Assembly (NCBI GenBank): GCA_963170055.1
Contig: CAUJGJ010000279.1
Coordinates: forward strand, 1-53,000
Direction: 5' to 3'
Length of the DNA: 53,000 nucleotides
Source of the DNA: Halisarca cf. caerulea
Lineage: Eukaryota > Porifera > Demospongiae > Chondrillida > Halisarcidae
Positions 18,826 to 29,547 of the stretch are shown here, piece after piece. The translations under genes were made by a program, and so were the position numbers. The first letter of the stretch is position 1, and each line of letters starts with the position of its first letter. A model generated the notes under the pieces. The model was not told the DNA's origin, searched no databases, and worked only from the letters and a program-made list of their open reading frames with translations.

Positions 18826-19257
18826 GTTGGATACATAAACTTATTCCCAGCATGTGGAAGAAGATCGTAATTGTCCCTGTCCTGAAGTCTAAATGTACTG
18901 GCTTGTGTATTCCAGACATCCGTGGTATCTCTCTAACCTCCATTGTATGTAAAGTGGTGTGTACTATTCTGAACACAAGGCTGACTGTTGTGGTATATAG
19001 AAGATAATGGTCTGGAGGTTGATGAGCAGGCTGGTTTCTGGAAAGGCTATGATTATATGGAGCAGGTGCTTTTAGGGCAATCTCAAGTGAGCAAGAAACA
19101 TGAGGGGATACTGGTAGTCTTCGCTGACTTTTTGAAAGCCTATGACAGGATTGACAGGATGAAGATATGGTCATGCTTGTCTTCAAATGGGATTAGTGGC
19201 AGATTTGTGAACTTTTTGAAAGCATTGTATTCAGATAGCCAAGGGCATAGGCAGCTA
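18826..19257 (+). pseudogene. LINE reverse-transcriptase fragment
   Basis: Two overlapping frames read PSMWKKIVIVPVLKSK, IRGISLTSIVCKVVCTILN, then EQAGFWKGYDYMEQVL and GILVVFADFLKAYDRIDRMK. These are RT motifs 1-3 of the same LINE family as the copy at 26233-27576 (compare AFIDFSQAYDRVHRGKLW). One frameshift near 18990 and truncation at both ends disable it. The palm YADD region is absent. Confidence 0.75.
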
Positions 19258-19260
19258 TGA

Positions 19261-20040
19261 GGCAACGAGACATTTGCCTTGGCTGAAACTCTAACCATGA
19301 AAAAAATCTAAGGGATACTTGGAGAAGGGTGAGAACTGACAAAATGTAACTCAGAACACTAAGTTTTTTACATACTGAATTCAAGAACACACAAATATTC
19401 TTGAGATGATACGATGTATTAACTGCACGAAAACTCTAGAGTAGTGCGATTAGTTTGAGCTTTCAATCAACACCGCTCGATTCCGCCATATTTGTTCTAA
19501 AAATAGAGTTCGTGTCAGATGACCAGCCATGTGCTGCTTGAATGATGTGCATCGTGATCGCAACTTTTACAAACAAAATTTATGTCACTTTATAAACCAG
19601 CGATAGGTTCAAGGTTTTGCCTCAGTATAAAAAAACCCTGGCTATGCCACTTGATAGCTCCTGTCTTGGGAAGTTGGGAAACACTGTTAGTGAAGGCTTT
19701 CCAGTCCACAGAGGGCTGTGTTAAAGCTGTGTGTTATCCCCTCTTCTATTCTCTATGTACATTAATTCTCTGATAGTCTAATATTAATAATTCTCTGATG
19801 GGCAATCCACACACCACATTGTCAATGAATCTCATTTCCCACAACCACCAACCAGAACACTAAAAACTCTGCCAAATGCAGATATAAACATAGTTTCTAC
19901 AGCCTTTACAGCAGGAAATGTACATGTAGCAATTAGCATACATGTGGTGCAGCAACTCGATGCACAATAGCTTGTACCACAGCCCCAATTGCTGGCAAAC
20001 GTGCCATGCGAACACCTGAATCCATTGAAAGTTATGCAAA
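19261..20040. other. Non-coding, nothing recognised
   Basis: Short frames only, without family features. It could include the 5' region of BTAF1, but no first exon was identified. Confidence 0.4.
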
Positions 20041-20410
20041 ACACATGCACATTGACTTCATATTATCAAAAATTTCATGAAGAGCAAGTCAGGTGGAAAC
20101 GTATTCAATGCGTGCCATGTCATGAAGTGTGGCCATCATGTAATCACAAAGATTTACATCAATGTTTATGGTATACGATGTACCCGAGACAAAAATATTC
20201 CAAAAAATTTTCAAAAGCAAACAACATGCATCCAAAGCAGTACCAGAATGCTTACAAAACCTGACACAAATTGAAGAAATGCTCATTGCACGTGTTTCAT
20301 CTATTATGTATGTGTACAGAAAACATGGTGGTCAACATGGTTACAAAGGACATGCATGCTTAACCTATTGCAAGACATAAAATCACGTCTTGATAAATTG
20401 CCTCATTTTG
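20041..20410 (+). pseudogene. Helitron protein fragment (DUF6570-type segment)
   Basis: The clearest part reads CLQNLTQIEEMLIARVSSI followed by YVYRKHGGQHGYKGH, which matches the conserved LTxxEExLIARxxPxMxVxRxxGGQxGYxGH block upstream of the Rep/helicase region of Helitrons. A frameshift follows, and QDIKSRLDKLP continues the match in another frame. Upstream, cysteine-rich pieces near 20085-20180 in a different frame are consistent with the zinc-finger part. Neither rolling-circle Rep motifs nor helicase is present. Confidence 0.65.
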
Positions 20411-20653
20411 AGGAAGCAAAATTATAATACTTCTAGGACCATGGACTGTGACTTGGTATCTTGGGCAGATTACATGCAGTGATACATGATTGTCACATTG
20501 CTTAGTGCTAGTGCCAAATTAAATGTTCAAGCAGCCCAAATTGAACCAAGCAATTACAATTCAATTGAATCATGTATAATCATGAAAAGGGACCATTAAT
20601 TTTGCAAATTTAACTCGCCAGAAGAAATAAAATTTAATATTAACAGATTATTT

Positions 20654-21861
20654 GTGTCAATCACCGATGCACGACTCCCAAATTGAATGTCAAATATCAC
20701 AAATTAACAAACGTTACACTGTCATACAGTCTTGTCTCTTGAGGACTGATACTGTAGTCTACACACTGTGCCTTGCAAGCATTCGGCAAGTGAGTAAACA
20801 ACAAAACTGCTAACTTTGCATCTAGCTGGCCATTGTAATACCATTACACTCAATCTAGCAATAACTCTTAAAAAAAGCATTAGCACACACATCAGTTTTG
20901 AATTCATAAGCAGCAGTCAGAATGGAATTGAACACAATTCAATTTCTATTTTAAAATTTAATTCCTTTTAACAATCGGGAGGTTCTGAACTTTGTTTACA
21001 ACTAGTAACTATTACCGAGTGGTCTAGCGAGGTTAATTGATTAAGTCATTAGCCTAGACAGAACTCAGTCAACCACACATTATGGGCCATAAAGGTCTAC
21101 AAGGGCCCCAAAAGTGCGTCTTTGGTCGTACTGTAAATTACAGATTGAAATAGGAGGTAAATAACAGATAATGCACTGTGAAAGACTTAGGTAAGTGTGT
21201 GCTACAAGTTGATGCAGAAATTCGAGCGAAAATCAAGCTACTCGATAGAAATTCAAAGTCTGTTCACACTCCCAGCACTCACGATTAACGGGTCTTAACT
21301 ACGTACCTCAATACTCGATGTGGACTTAGATCGATACAAGGAACGGAGCGTGGTCTGAATTACTTTGTCCAGTAGAGTGGGGTTCTTTTCGGGAAGTCAG
21401 AATATCTGCCATGCCACCCTCCATTTTCGACCGCCATTACAGTCATGGCTGCTATTCCCACATCCATTCCAAATTCCAATTACTTCAGAGAGGTCTAGTA
21501 ATAATAATAATAACTAGTTGTGAACAAAGTTCAGAACCTCACGATTGCTGAAACAACAATTGAATTTTGATATAAAAATGGAATTGTGTTCAATTCCATT
21601 TTGACTGCTGCTTATGAATTCAAAACTGATGTGTGTGCTCATGCTTTGAGTTGTAATGCTAGATTGAATACAATGGTATTACAATGGCCAGATGCAAAGT
21701 TAGCAGTTTTGTTGTTTACTTACTTGCCACATGCTTGCAAGACACAGTGTGTAGACTCCAGTATCAGTACTCGTGAAACAAGACTGTACGACAGTGTAAC
21801 GTTTGTTAATTTGTGACATTAGACAATCAATTTGGTTGAGTCATGCATCAGTGATTGACAC
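20654..21861. mobile_element. Inverted-repeat element with about 355-bp arms
   Basis: The left arm 20654-21014 and right arm 21502-21861 are inverted copies, both beginning at their outer ends with GTGTCAATCAC(C/T)GATGCA. The arms share long blocks such as TTTTGAATTCATAAGCAGCAGTCA. The loop of about 490 bp holds no ORF of note. Divergence between the arms is moderate with small indels. Both arms also contain short open frames that are mirror images of each other and are not genes. Confidence 0.8.
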
Positions 21862-21867
21862 TTGACA

Positions 21868-22505
21868 ACAGACTCTATTCGAACAACTGTATTTTAAAGG
21901 AATAATCGCACAAACAAGAGTGTATAAAAACCATTTAAAAATGGTAAAAGGATGTAGGATTGACACAGGACCGTGCAAAAAGGCTCTATCAAAAAAGGAT
22001 CCTCCAGAAACACTTGGAACTAGGGTGAGTTACAAAACAGGTGCAGGGCTAGATGGGCAAAGGGCAAGACAGGCATAGGGCTACACATATATGAGGCTAG
22101 ACGGGCATAGGGCTAGACAGAGTTTAATTGGACTGAGTGTACACTGTGCAAATTCCTACATCCCGCAGCATATATGTATAATGTGCTGCATATGAGGGAT
22201 GTAGGAATTTGCGCAGTGTACACTCAGTTCAATTAAACTCTGTCTAGCCCTATGCCCGTCTAGCCTCATGTACATGTATGTGTAGCCCTCTGCTCAACTA
22301 GCCCTATCCCTGTCTTGCACTTTGCCCATCTAGCCCTGTACCTGTTTTGCACTCAGTTCAATTAAACTCTGTCTAGCCCTATGCCCGTCTAGCCTCATGT
22401 ACATGTATGTGTAGCCCTCTGCTCAACTAGCCCTATCCCTGTCTTGCACTTTGCCCATCTAGCCCTGTACCTGTTTTGCAACTCACCCTTGTTCCAAGTG
22501 TTTTT
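21868..22505. mobile_element. Foldback core copy with an internal 131-bp tandem duplication
   Basis: Same family as 3440-4030 and 11772-13316: a left arm from AACAAGAGTGTATAAAAACC, repeated AGGGCTAGAC units, a centre at ACATCCCGCAGCATATATG, and an inverted right arm. In the right arm a 131-bp block beginning CACTCAGTTCAATTAAACTC occurs twice in tandem (near 22219 and 22350). It abuts the preceding inverted-repeat element. Confidence 0.8.
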
Positions 22506-22857
22506 GAGCACTAGGACCAAGGGTGTAGCAGCTAGATCTGAATTCTTTGAAAGAAATTCAAGGGCATGGGGCAGTAGCCCCTGAGTTTGCAACTCAAATT
22601 ATTTTTGCTGTATTTAGGTGATTAAACAAAGAAATACAAGCATACTGTGGCTAAGGCTCAGGTTGCCCTATTGCCTGGTTTGTAAGAATGAAGGTCATTG
22701 TGGCCTCATGCGCCGTATTGAACTGAACCCTTCAATTGAAAGCCACTAGCTCATTGGTTCTTTAGAACACAATCAATAACATTTATTGCATTAGAAGTCA
22801 ATTCATAAGAGGTATTACATTGTGAAAACAATTGAGAAAGAAAATATATGATCGAAT
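22506..22857. other. Non-coding spacer
   Basis: No gene or clear repeat recognised. Confidence 0.4.
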
Positions 22858-23206
22858 CGAGGGGTCCGCAACTAGGCAATATGACGTACGAGATTCTGCA
22901 ATCCCACCGAGATTGCACAAGATTTCAAAGATTGCACTAAGATTGCAAAGATTTCGGAATAAGATTTCGCAAGATTCTGCCTTGCGAGATTTCAAGATTT
23001 CAAGATTTCGCCTAAGATTTCCAGATTTCAGGATTTCAGGCAAGATTTCAAGATTTCGTTAATGATTTTGGGATTTCGGCAAGATTTCTCACGGGATTTC
23101 AAACGCGTACGAGGGATTGCAGATTTCAAGATTGCACAAGATTTCAGGATTTCACTTGAGATTTCACTCGATGTGTACGAGATTGCAGCGAGTTGCGGAC
23201 CCCTCG
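22858..23206. mobile_element. MITE with 16-bp perfect terminal inverted repeats, copy 1
   Basis: CGAGGGGTCCGCAACT at the left end is perfectly inverted as AGTTGCGGACCCCTCG at the right end. The interior is built of irregularly spaced AAGATTTC/GAGATTGCA motifs, all in one orientation. It is not coding despite a 76-codon open frame. Confidence 0.8.
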
Positions 23207-23496
23207 GATTGAATACATTAACACAATATCAATGACTTGAGAATTAATGATACTATAGGGCCAAAAAGGCCTACAATCCATATGGCAATCACTTTCAAAC
23301 ATCATTTGATGCTATGCAGACTTTCGGGTGTTCACAAGACTATAAAACACTTCCTGAATGATTAGCCTAGAATTTTTGTACACAACATGTATCTCTTTTC
23401 ACATACCAATTACCATTGCTATTATTGCCACAAACTAGTCAAACAATATCATTGGAGTTCATTCACTCAGTCTGATCTCTCTATCCTTTTATTTCA

Positions 23497-23832
23497 AGGG
23501 GTCCGCAATAAGGCAATATCATGTACGAGATTTCAAAATTCTAAGATTTCACAAGATTGCAAAGATTTCATTAAAATTTCAAAGATTTCGGAATAAGATT
23601 TCACAAGATTTTGCCTAGCAAGATTTCAAGATTTCGCTTAAGATTTCCAGATTTCAAATGAGATTCCTGGATTTTAGGCGAGATTTTAGAGTTTCCATAG
23701 TGATTTTGGCACAGATTTCTAATAGGATTTCAAACGTGTACGAGGATTTCAGATTTCAACATTTCATACGATTTCTGGATTTCACTTGAAATTTCAACCA
23801 AAGTGCACGAGATTTAACACTGTTGCGGACCC
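23497..23832. mobile_element. MITE copy 2 of the same family
   Basis: Begins AGGGGTCCGCAAT and ends TGTTGCGGACCCA, with the same order of AAGATTTC-type motifs inside as the copy at 22858-23206. The ends have drifted, so it is the older copy. The two copies are 290 bp apart in direct orientation. Confidence 0.75.
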
Positions 23833-24025
23833 ATTGTTTTATTTGTTACTGCATCTTTTGACCAAACTTTCCTATTTTTGGAATCTTGGTAGTTCCTCCT
23901 TGTTTCTGTTGTGTTTTGCCTTTTCTCTCTTTCTTTTCTGGGTGCCACTTATAGTAGCCTCTGGCTAAAGGAAAGGTACCCCAGATTAAATAAGAATACC
24001 TGATACTGGATACCTGATACAATAG

Positions 24026-24232
24026 TATCATGCAAGGAATAAGGATGAGGAATTGGTCTGCAAAATAGGAGGACTAGGTGTTGACCACCTCTTGAGATTG
24101 AGGGAGTGGATCATGCTAGTCGGTGGATTTGCCAGTAAAAATAAGGTCAGTGTAGGGAGAAGTCAGCAATTTTTGTTCTTAATTCCAATCCAGGTGTTTC
24201 AGGCACTACTGGTGCTAGACGTTATTTGCTGA
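24026..24232 (+). other. Open 68-codon segment, possible exon
   Basis: Between an in-frame TAG and TGA, the frame reads KDEELVCKIGGLGVDHLLRL and then GGFASKNK. It has a protein-like composition, and an AAG|GTCAGT donor-like site lies at 24144-24152. No family was recognised and no start codon is evident; it may be a host exon, a relic or chance. Confidence 0.2.
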
Positions 24233-25205
24233 AAATTATCAGCAGACCCTTTTTTCTGGAATATCACCTTAAGTTTTGCATTGTTGTTTCATGTCATCTG
24301 GATTAGAAAATTATCTATAGTCTTTGAACACAAATAAATGCCAAGCTGTTCCAGATGCTCTGGCAAAAACAAATCCAAGTGTTAACAGTGGAATGCCCTC
24401 TTTCCAACAGTACACTAAAAAATTGGGTGCACAACTTGCACTTTGGGCATACTTCATATATTTCCACTTATTGTTTTATTCTTGATACCTGCAGTAGCAG
24501 CATCTAACTCGAGATCTAAACTATAGACTCTCAAGGACATATACAAACATTAGCCATTTATGATCAGATACAATCTCTGCAACTCCGACACTGAGTAAAC
24601 ATTTTTAATAGTATTAAATGGACTAATGATATGGCGTGACAGTACAGCCAGCTCCAATTGACATCTCTACTGGCGACTCGACTGGCCAGTAGAATAGATA
24701 GTCTTCGTACAACAATACATGACACTGACATAATTTCACATGACATTTTCAAATAAACGTTGAATTAATTCGATCACACACAATGATACACTAGGCATAA
24801 TTGGCCTTATGCCTCCAGAGAGACAATTTGATGCAATGATACACTTGCCAGCATAACGTTAACTGAACAGCAATGACATGATGTACATTAAAACTACAAC
24901 AACACGTCGACGACAATGCCCAACCTTGTTGTCATCCTGGTTTTTCCTTTCAGAAAGTGATAGCTGGGCGTTCGAGTCCTCAAAACCTCATGCACAGAAT
25001 TCTGCAAGAAACAACCGCGACAGTATACTATCTTGAGATTTCCCACCGGTACCACGTACTTGCAACGTGTGTGTTTTAGTATGTGCTATAAAGCATAATA
25101 ATAGACTATCTATGCTTTGGATATCTATGGCTATACTATGGCGTTATAATAAGAAGCTAGACGGTCTCTGCTGACGCCCTACGGGCGAAAAGGCGCAGTA
25201 TTACC
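24233..25205. other. Non-coding, nothing recognised
   Basis: Contains a near-palindrome TCTACTGGCGACTCGACTGG-CCAGTAGA around 24664-24694. Small frames on the minus strand show no family features. Confidence 0.4.
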
Positions 25206-25217
25206 GTCATAATGATA

Positions 25218-25253
<36 letters not shown>

Positions 25254-25263
25254 TAGATATGTA
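25206..25263. repeat. Target-site duplication of the LINE, with a 33-base C tract
   Basis: GTCATAATGATATG, C33, GTAGATATGTA. The same flanks with 13 Cs recur at 28460-28497 on the other side of the LINE. Confidence 0.75.
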
Positions 25264-25347
25264 CATCAGACACATGTACATCAGACATTAGGGTAGTGAG
25301 ATACCCAATGAGGCACAAAGATAAAATAGAACCATAATTAAGTTGAA

Positions 25348-26250
25348 TCAACTGAATCGAGCACACCACATTACACATAAGAGTTTAGCCATCTTGTGAT
25401 CTCTGCAAGGTAGGTCCAAAATCACAGGAACTTTTACATCCGTGCACAAGTCATCAAAATCACTGTTCAGTTTACGAGCACGTGCAATAATGGGTTGACG
25501 TAGGTTAGACCATACAGGGCAGCTCAACAACCAGTGGTGTACATCCTTAATCATACCATTAGCACACTCCCGGCAAACCCGATCCTCTCGTGCTACTCCC
25601 TGCCACCTGCCTGTCTCCACTTGGAAGTGAGCAGTGCCACCTCTCAGTTTCATGAGCATAGAGCGAGTGACCCTATCCTGCACTCTCCAGCATCTCTGGG
25701 TTAGGCCAAGATTAAAGATCGTATTAAGCAGACTCAGCTTGGGTTTAGTTGCCATCTCTTGGTACCATTCGGACATTATCTTCCTCTCAGCACAATTTCG
25801 TAGCATCCCTTGTAACTGTGAGCCATTACAACTCCTCAAGTCTTGGCAATTAACCAGAGGGTTATTCCATCCAAATGCTATGAAACAACCCTGTAGCTTT
25901 CTAATCCAACTGCCTCCATTCACTGATAGAGCATCCAAAGCTACTTTCTTTATGATGCGGTTCTCATGAACAGGGTGGTTCATCACTTTATGCCAAAACT
26001 TCATGCATCTACGTAACTCTAGCCTCCCAATACAGAGGAAGACGGTCCATCTCCACAAACAAGGATACTCTTGGGTGTGATCTACCTACACCAAAGAACG
26101 ATCTAAGAGATCTCAGTTGAAGCTGGTCCAAACACAAAAGAGATGTGTTGCAGCCCCACACCTCAGAACCATAAAGGGCCACAGATTGCACCATGCATTC
26201 AAATAGTTTCTTGAAGGATTGACCAAAAAGCATTACAACCAAGTTTGAAC
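25348..26250 (-). pseudogene. LINE ORF2 C-terminal region with zinc-finger-like motif, frameshifted
   Basis: The block after the RT reads in one frame from 26242 (QSVALYGSEVWGCNTSLL, FVEMDRLPLYWEA) and returns to another frame near 26050, ending at 25348. The second block contains KLRGGTAHFQVETGRWQG followed by C-x2-C...H-x4-C in VCRECANGMIKDVHHWLLSC, the zf-RVT-type motif found after many LINE RTs. Two frameshifts separate the pieces from the RT frame. Confidence 0.75.
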
Positions 26251-27576
26251 ACGTTGAAGGAGTAGGTTTGCCGCTCTCCTTCCAGCCTCCACTCTATCTA
26301 CAACCATGTCATTCAAATCAAGAAACTCATTGACACAACACCCAAGATACTTATAGGAAGATACCAGAGGAATAACTTCACCATTGACGACAAATTTGTC
26401 TTGACATTGTTCACATGATCTATCCCTGAAGTGGATAATTGCGGACTTCTCCACATTCACCCGCATGTCCCACTTCTGACACCAGTCTTCCAGAACATGC
26501 AGGCTCTGTTGCAGAGTCTTAGCCTCCTCCCCAAACAGAGAGGTATTATCTGCATACAAAAGACCTGGTATCTGTGTACTACCGCTAGTTACTCCACACT
26601 GTATTTGTTTCAGATCATCAATCAGCCCATTGATGTAAAGGGAAAACAGCATAGGGGACAAAACACAACCTTGTCGAAGACCAACCCCAACGCGAAAAGG
26701 ATCACTGAGCTGATCATCAACCTTAACCTGCATACAATTCTCCATGTACAAGGATTGCAGCACTTCCAGAAACTTCCCACTCACACCTACGCTTTCAAGG
26801 CATCGCCACAGTTTCCCCCTATGCACCCTATCATACGCTTGACTGAAATCAATGAAAGCGGTCAAACAACCCTCTTTCTTTCTTGCAACACTGGACTGAG
26901 CAACCAACAACAGGGTAAGAACCTGGTCTTGACAACCCCGGCCCTTCCGGAAACCACCTTGCTCTTCAGCAAGAAGATGGAACTCATCAACTACCTCAGA
27001 CAACCTATTATTCAAAATCATACAAAACACCTTATACACAACTGAAGTTAGAGCAATACCTCTGAATGCGTCTGGAGTACACGTTCTAACACATCTCTTC
27101 TTAGGGACAGGCACCACTAGGCTGGTCCGCCACAGAGTTGGAGTTATACCACCCTCCCAGCAACACTGAAATAATGCCAACCATACGCCTTTCAGCATCT
27201 CAGCCGACATCATCTCAGCAGACACACCATCCTTCCCACATGTAGGAGATTTCTTCACCTCAGAGAGAGCCCGGCCAACCTCTTCCTGTGAAATGCACTT
27301 CGAGAGGATCTCAGAGATTTCCGTATCAATCAACCCTGACATATGATCACTAGGACATGAAGGATTAGAGGGTGAGCTCTGTGGGGTACTCACATCTCCA
27401 CCAAGTAACACCTGGAAGTGTGATTTCCATACATCAACAGCCTCATCACCAGATTTCACTTGACCATTATCGAGAACTTCTTTCAAGTTGGATGACTGAT
27501 TCTTGTTACAGAGACCAATTGCTCTAGCCTCCTTCCAAAAAGATTTGGATCCATGTTTCTCCTCCAATTTATTACA
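26233..27576 (-). pseudogene. LINE reverse transcriptase with altered active site
   Basis: About 445 residues are uninterrupted. RT landmarks in order: KSPTCGKDGVSAEMM, the RGIALTSVVYKVFCMILN block, EEQGGFRKGRGCQDQ, AFIDFSQAYDRVHRGKLW, GLRQGCVLSPMLFSLYINGL, and LLYADNTSLFGE where active enzymes have YADD. The second catalytic aspartate is Asn, so the enzyme should be dead. An in-frame TGA (27577-27579) separates it from the endonuclease, with which it is otherwise in phase, so the two were one ORF. Confidence 0.88.
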
Positions 27577-28459
27577 TAGTCACTCCTTATATGCCTTCTT
27601 TGCTTTCTTAACAGCTCTACAATACTCTCTCCTTCTTTCCACATACACTAGCCATTTCTCAGACCTTACCCTACTGGAAGTATGTAGCCATTGGGACTCA
27701 GCCTTCCGCATTGCCCTTCGCAACTTTGCCAACTCCTCATTGAACCATACTTGGCTTCTCTTTTGACGGACTCTCTTCACAACCAAACTGTCAATCATTC
27801 TCTTCAACAATTTATCATATACCTCATCTAGTTTTGCCTGGTCCCTGCCAACCTCTGAGATCCCTGAGATGATCTGCTGAATGGGACCTTGAGCATCATC
27901 CAGATAGTTATTTGGCACAACCAACCGACTCTTATTCCTATCCCCCTTATTGCTATTTGACACTCCATCAGATTCACTGAAGCAATTCTCTACAACCTCT
28001 AAAGACCAAATCAAGACTGAGTGGTCTGGTACTCTAAGTGGGGCACAATTATTGTCCTCTAACAGTTCACACTCTGACATGGTTTTGACCTGGAACTTGG
28101 AGATCAAGTTCAAATCATCCTCATAAACGATACAAAAATCCACCTGGTCCACTGAGCTACCTTTGGCTGAGATACAAGTAAAATTGTCCTCACCCTTCCT
28201 TCCATTAACTAAACACAAGCCAGTGTCCTTCAAGAACTCAACCAATGCCTCCCCCTGCTCATTTTTGGTGCCATCGATGGTTGTTCTTGGTATAGTTCCC
28301 TCCTGTAGGTAACCACATCTTGCATTGAAATCACCACACAGAACAACAGTCCCCAATTGTGAGTATCTGGCAACCTGTTCAGCCAACACTGATAAGACTC
28401 CATATACATCAACGTCTCTGCACAAATCACTGGGGGGCTCAAATCGCTGTGACACCGGT
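27577..28459 (-). pseudogene. LINE apurinic-type endonuclease, N-terminus missing
   Basis: The exonuclease-endonuclease-phosphatase fold is evident from VVLCGDFNARCG, SSVDQVDFCIV and the final catalytic PDHSVLIWSLE, in the expected order. The first catalytic motifs (the N- and E-containing strands) are cut off at the target-site duplication at 28460, the usual 5' truncation of LINE insertions. The frame stays open into the duplicated flank. A lysine/arginine-rich linker (about 27580-27780) leads toward the RT. Confidence 0.82.
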
Positions 28460-28497
28460 GTCATAATGATATGCCCCCCCCCCCCCGTAGATATGTA
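28460..28497. repeat. Second target-site duplication of the LINE, with a 13-base C tract
   Basis: GTCATAATGATATG, C13, GTAGATATGTA; partner of 25206-25263. Confidence 0.75.
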
Positions 28498-28594
28498 GAC
28501 CCCCGACCCAAAATCTAGCGTAGATATATATGGGGACCCCAGAATAAATATGGGGCCCCACCGTACAGCGATGTGCTATAAGATTTAGATTTTT

Positions 28595-29515
28595 AGGTGA
28601 AATAATTATTTATGCAATGAATATAATTCTAATGTAAGCAACAAACACACAATGACATGCGAAAATTGCCCGCCTCTCTACTGCTCAAAGAAGCAGTGAG
28701 CCTCGTCTGGTTTCCATGATGGAATGAGAGAGCCCAGCACAGAGAGCATTACCCCTTTGGATGGCGATAGAGATCCTTTGGATGAGGAACTCAAAAGATC
28801 TGTGGTCACCAGTAGCTGCCTTCAGCCTTTGGCCAAGGTTTCTGAAGAAATCTTGGGCCTGTGGACCAAAAGGGCCAAGCGTCTCAACCGCGATTGGGAT
28901 GAACTGATAGGATGAGCCCAGCTGGGCATACTTGCTCGTCTTCAGTGCTTCTGCATGAGCTGCTGCATTGCCAGGTTCTGAGATAGATCGATGCAGGTTG
29001 GAAACACAGAGGGTGTCAGTGCAAGTAGCATCCCACACAAGGAACTTTCCTTGTGACCAGGGGACCATAGACATGCCATCTGGTTGTTTACCATCGGATC
29101 TGTGCAGTCCTGATCATGAGGGCTCCAAATGAGAAGGGATGTTTGAAGCGGCTAAGGAGCGGAGAATGATGTCATTGATGGCATTATGGTGTGGGCATCT
29201 GCCTTGACTGTGTCGGCAACTCAAGCCATGGGTGGCAAGTTGATCAACCTCACTGCTACAGAAGTTGCATTTGTGGGGTTGACAAAGTGGGGCACCAAGT
29301 CTAAGACCTACAGCAATGTGTAGTTCATCATTAGACAAGCGAAGCCCTAGTGATGACACAGGCATGGCATTAAGCCAAGCTCCGGATTCTTTTAAACTTG
29401 CAGCCAAAAGCCGTGCCCTGGATTGAGGAACATTGCAGTTGGAGAGTAGGAATTCCTGCTGGAACTGAACTCTTGGCTGGTCCCATGACTTCTGAACATG
29501 GGAAATTCCCATGTC

Positions 29516-29547
<32 letters not shown>

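Larger units (their letters stand above)
25264..28459 (-). mobile_element. APE-type non-LTR retrotransposon (LINE), 5'-truncated
   Basis: Reading leftwards, it holds an endonuclease missing its N-terminus, a reverse transcriptase and a zinc-finger tail. It is bracketed by a long direct repeat (25206-25263 and 28460-28497). The 3' end (low coordinates) finishes in two copies of a (TGTCTGATGTACATG)-like tail rather than poly-A. Fragments of related elements occur at 18826-19257 and in the inverted arms at 30036-30680 and 35814-36427. Confidence 0.85.

Noticed and set aside
21010..21060. tRNA-like GAGTGGTCTAGCGAGGTTAA segment
   Set aside because: It resembles an A-box region, but no matching B-box or acceptor stem is present at the right distance; no tRNA or SINE is supported.
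22832..23062. 76-codon open frame in the first MITE
   Set aside because: The peptide is a by-product of the AAGATTTC words, and its mirror on the other strand is equally open.
26431..27045. 204-codon plus-strand open frame
   Set aside because: It lies antisense to the LINE reverse transcriptase, which has clear RT motifs; the plus frame has none.
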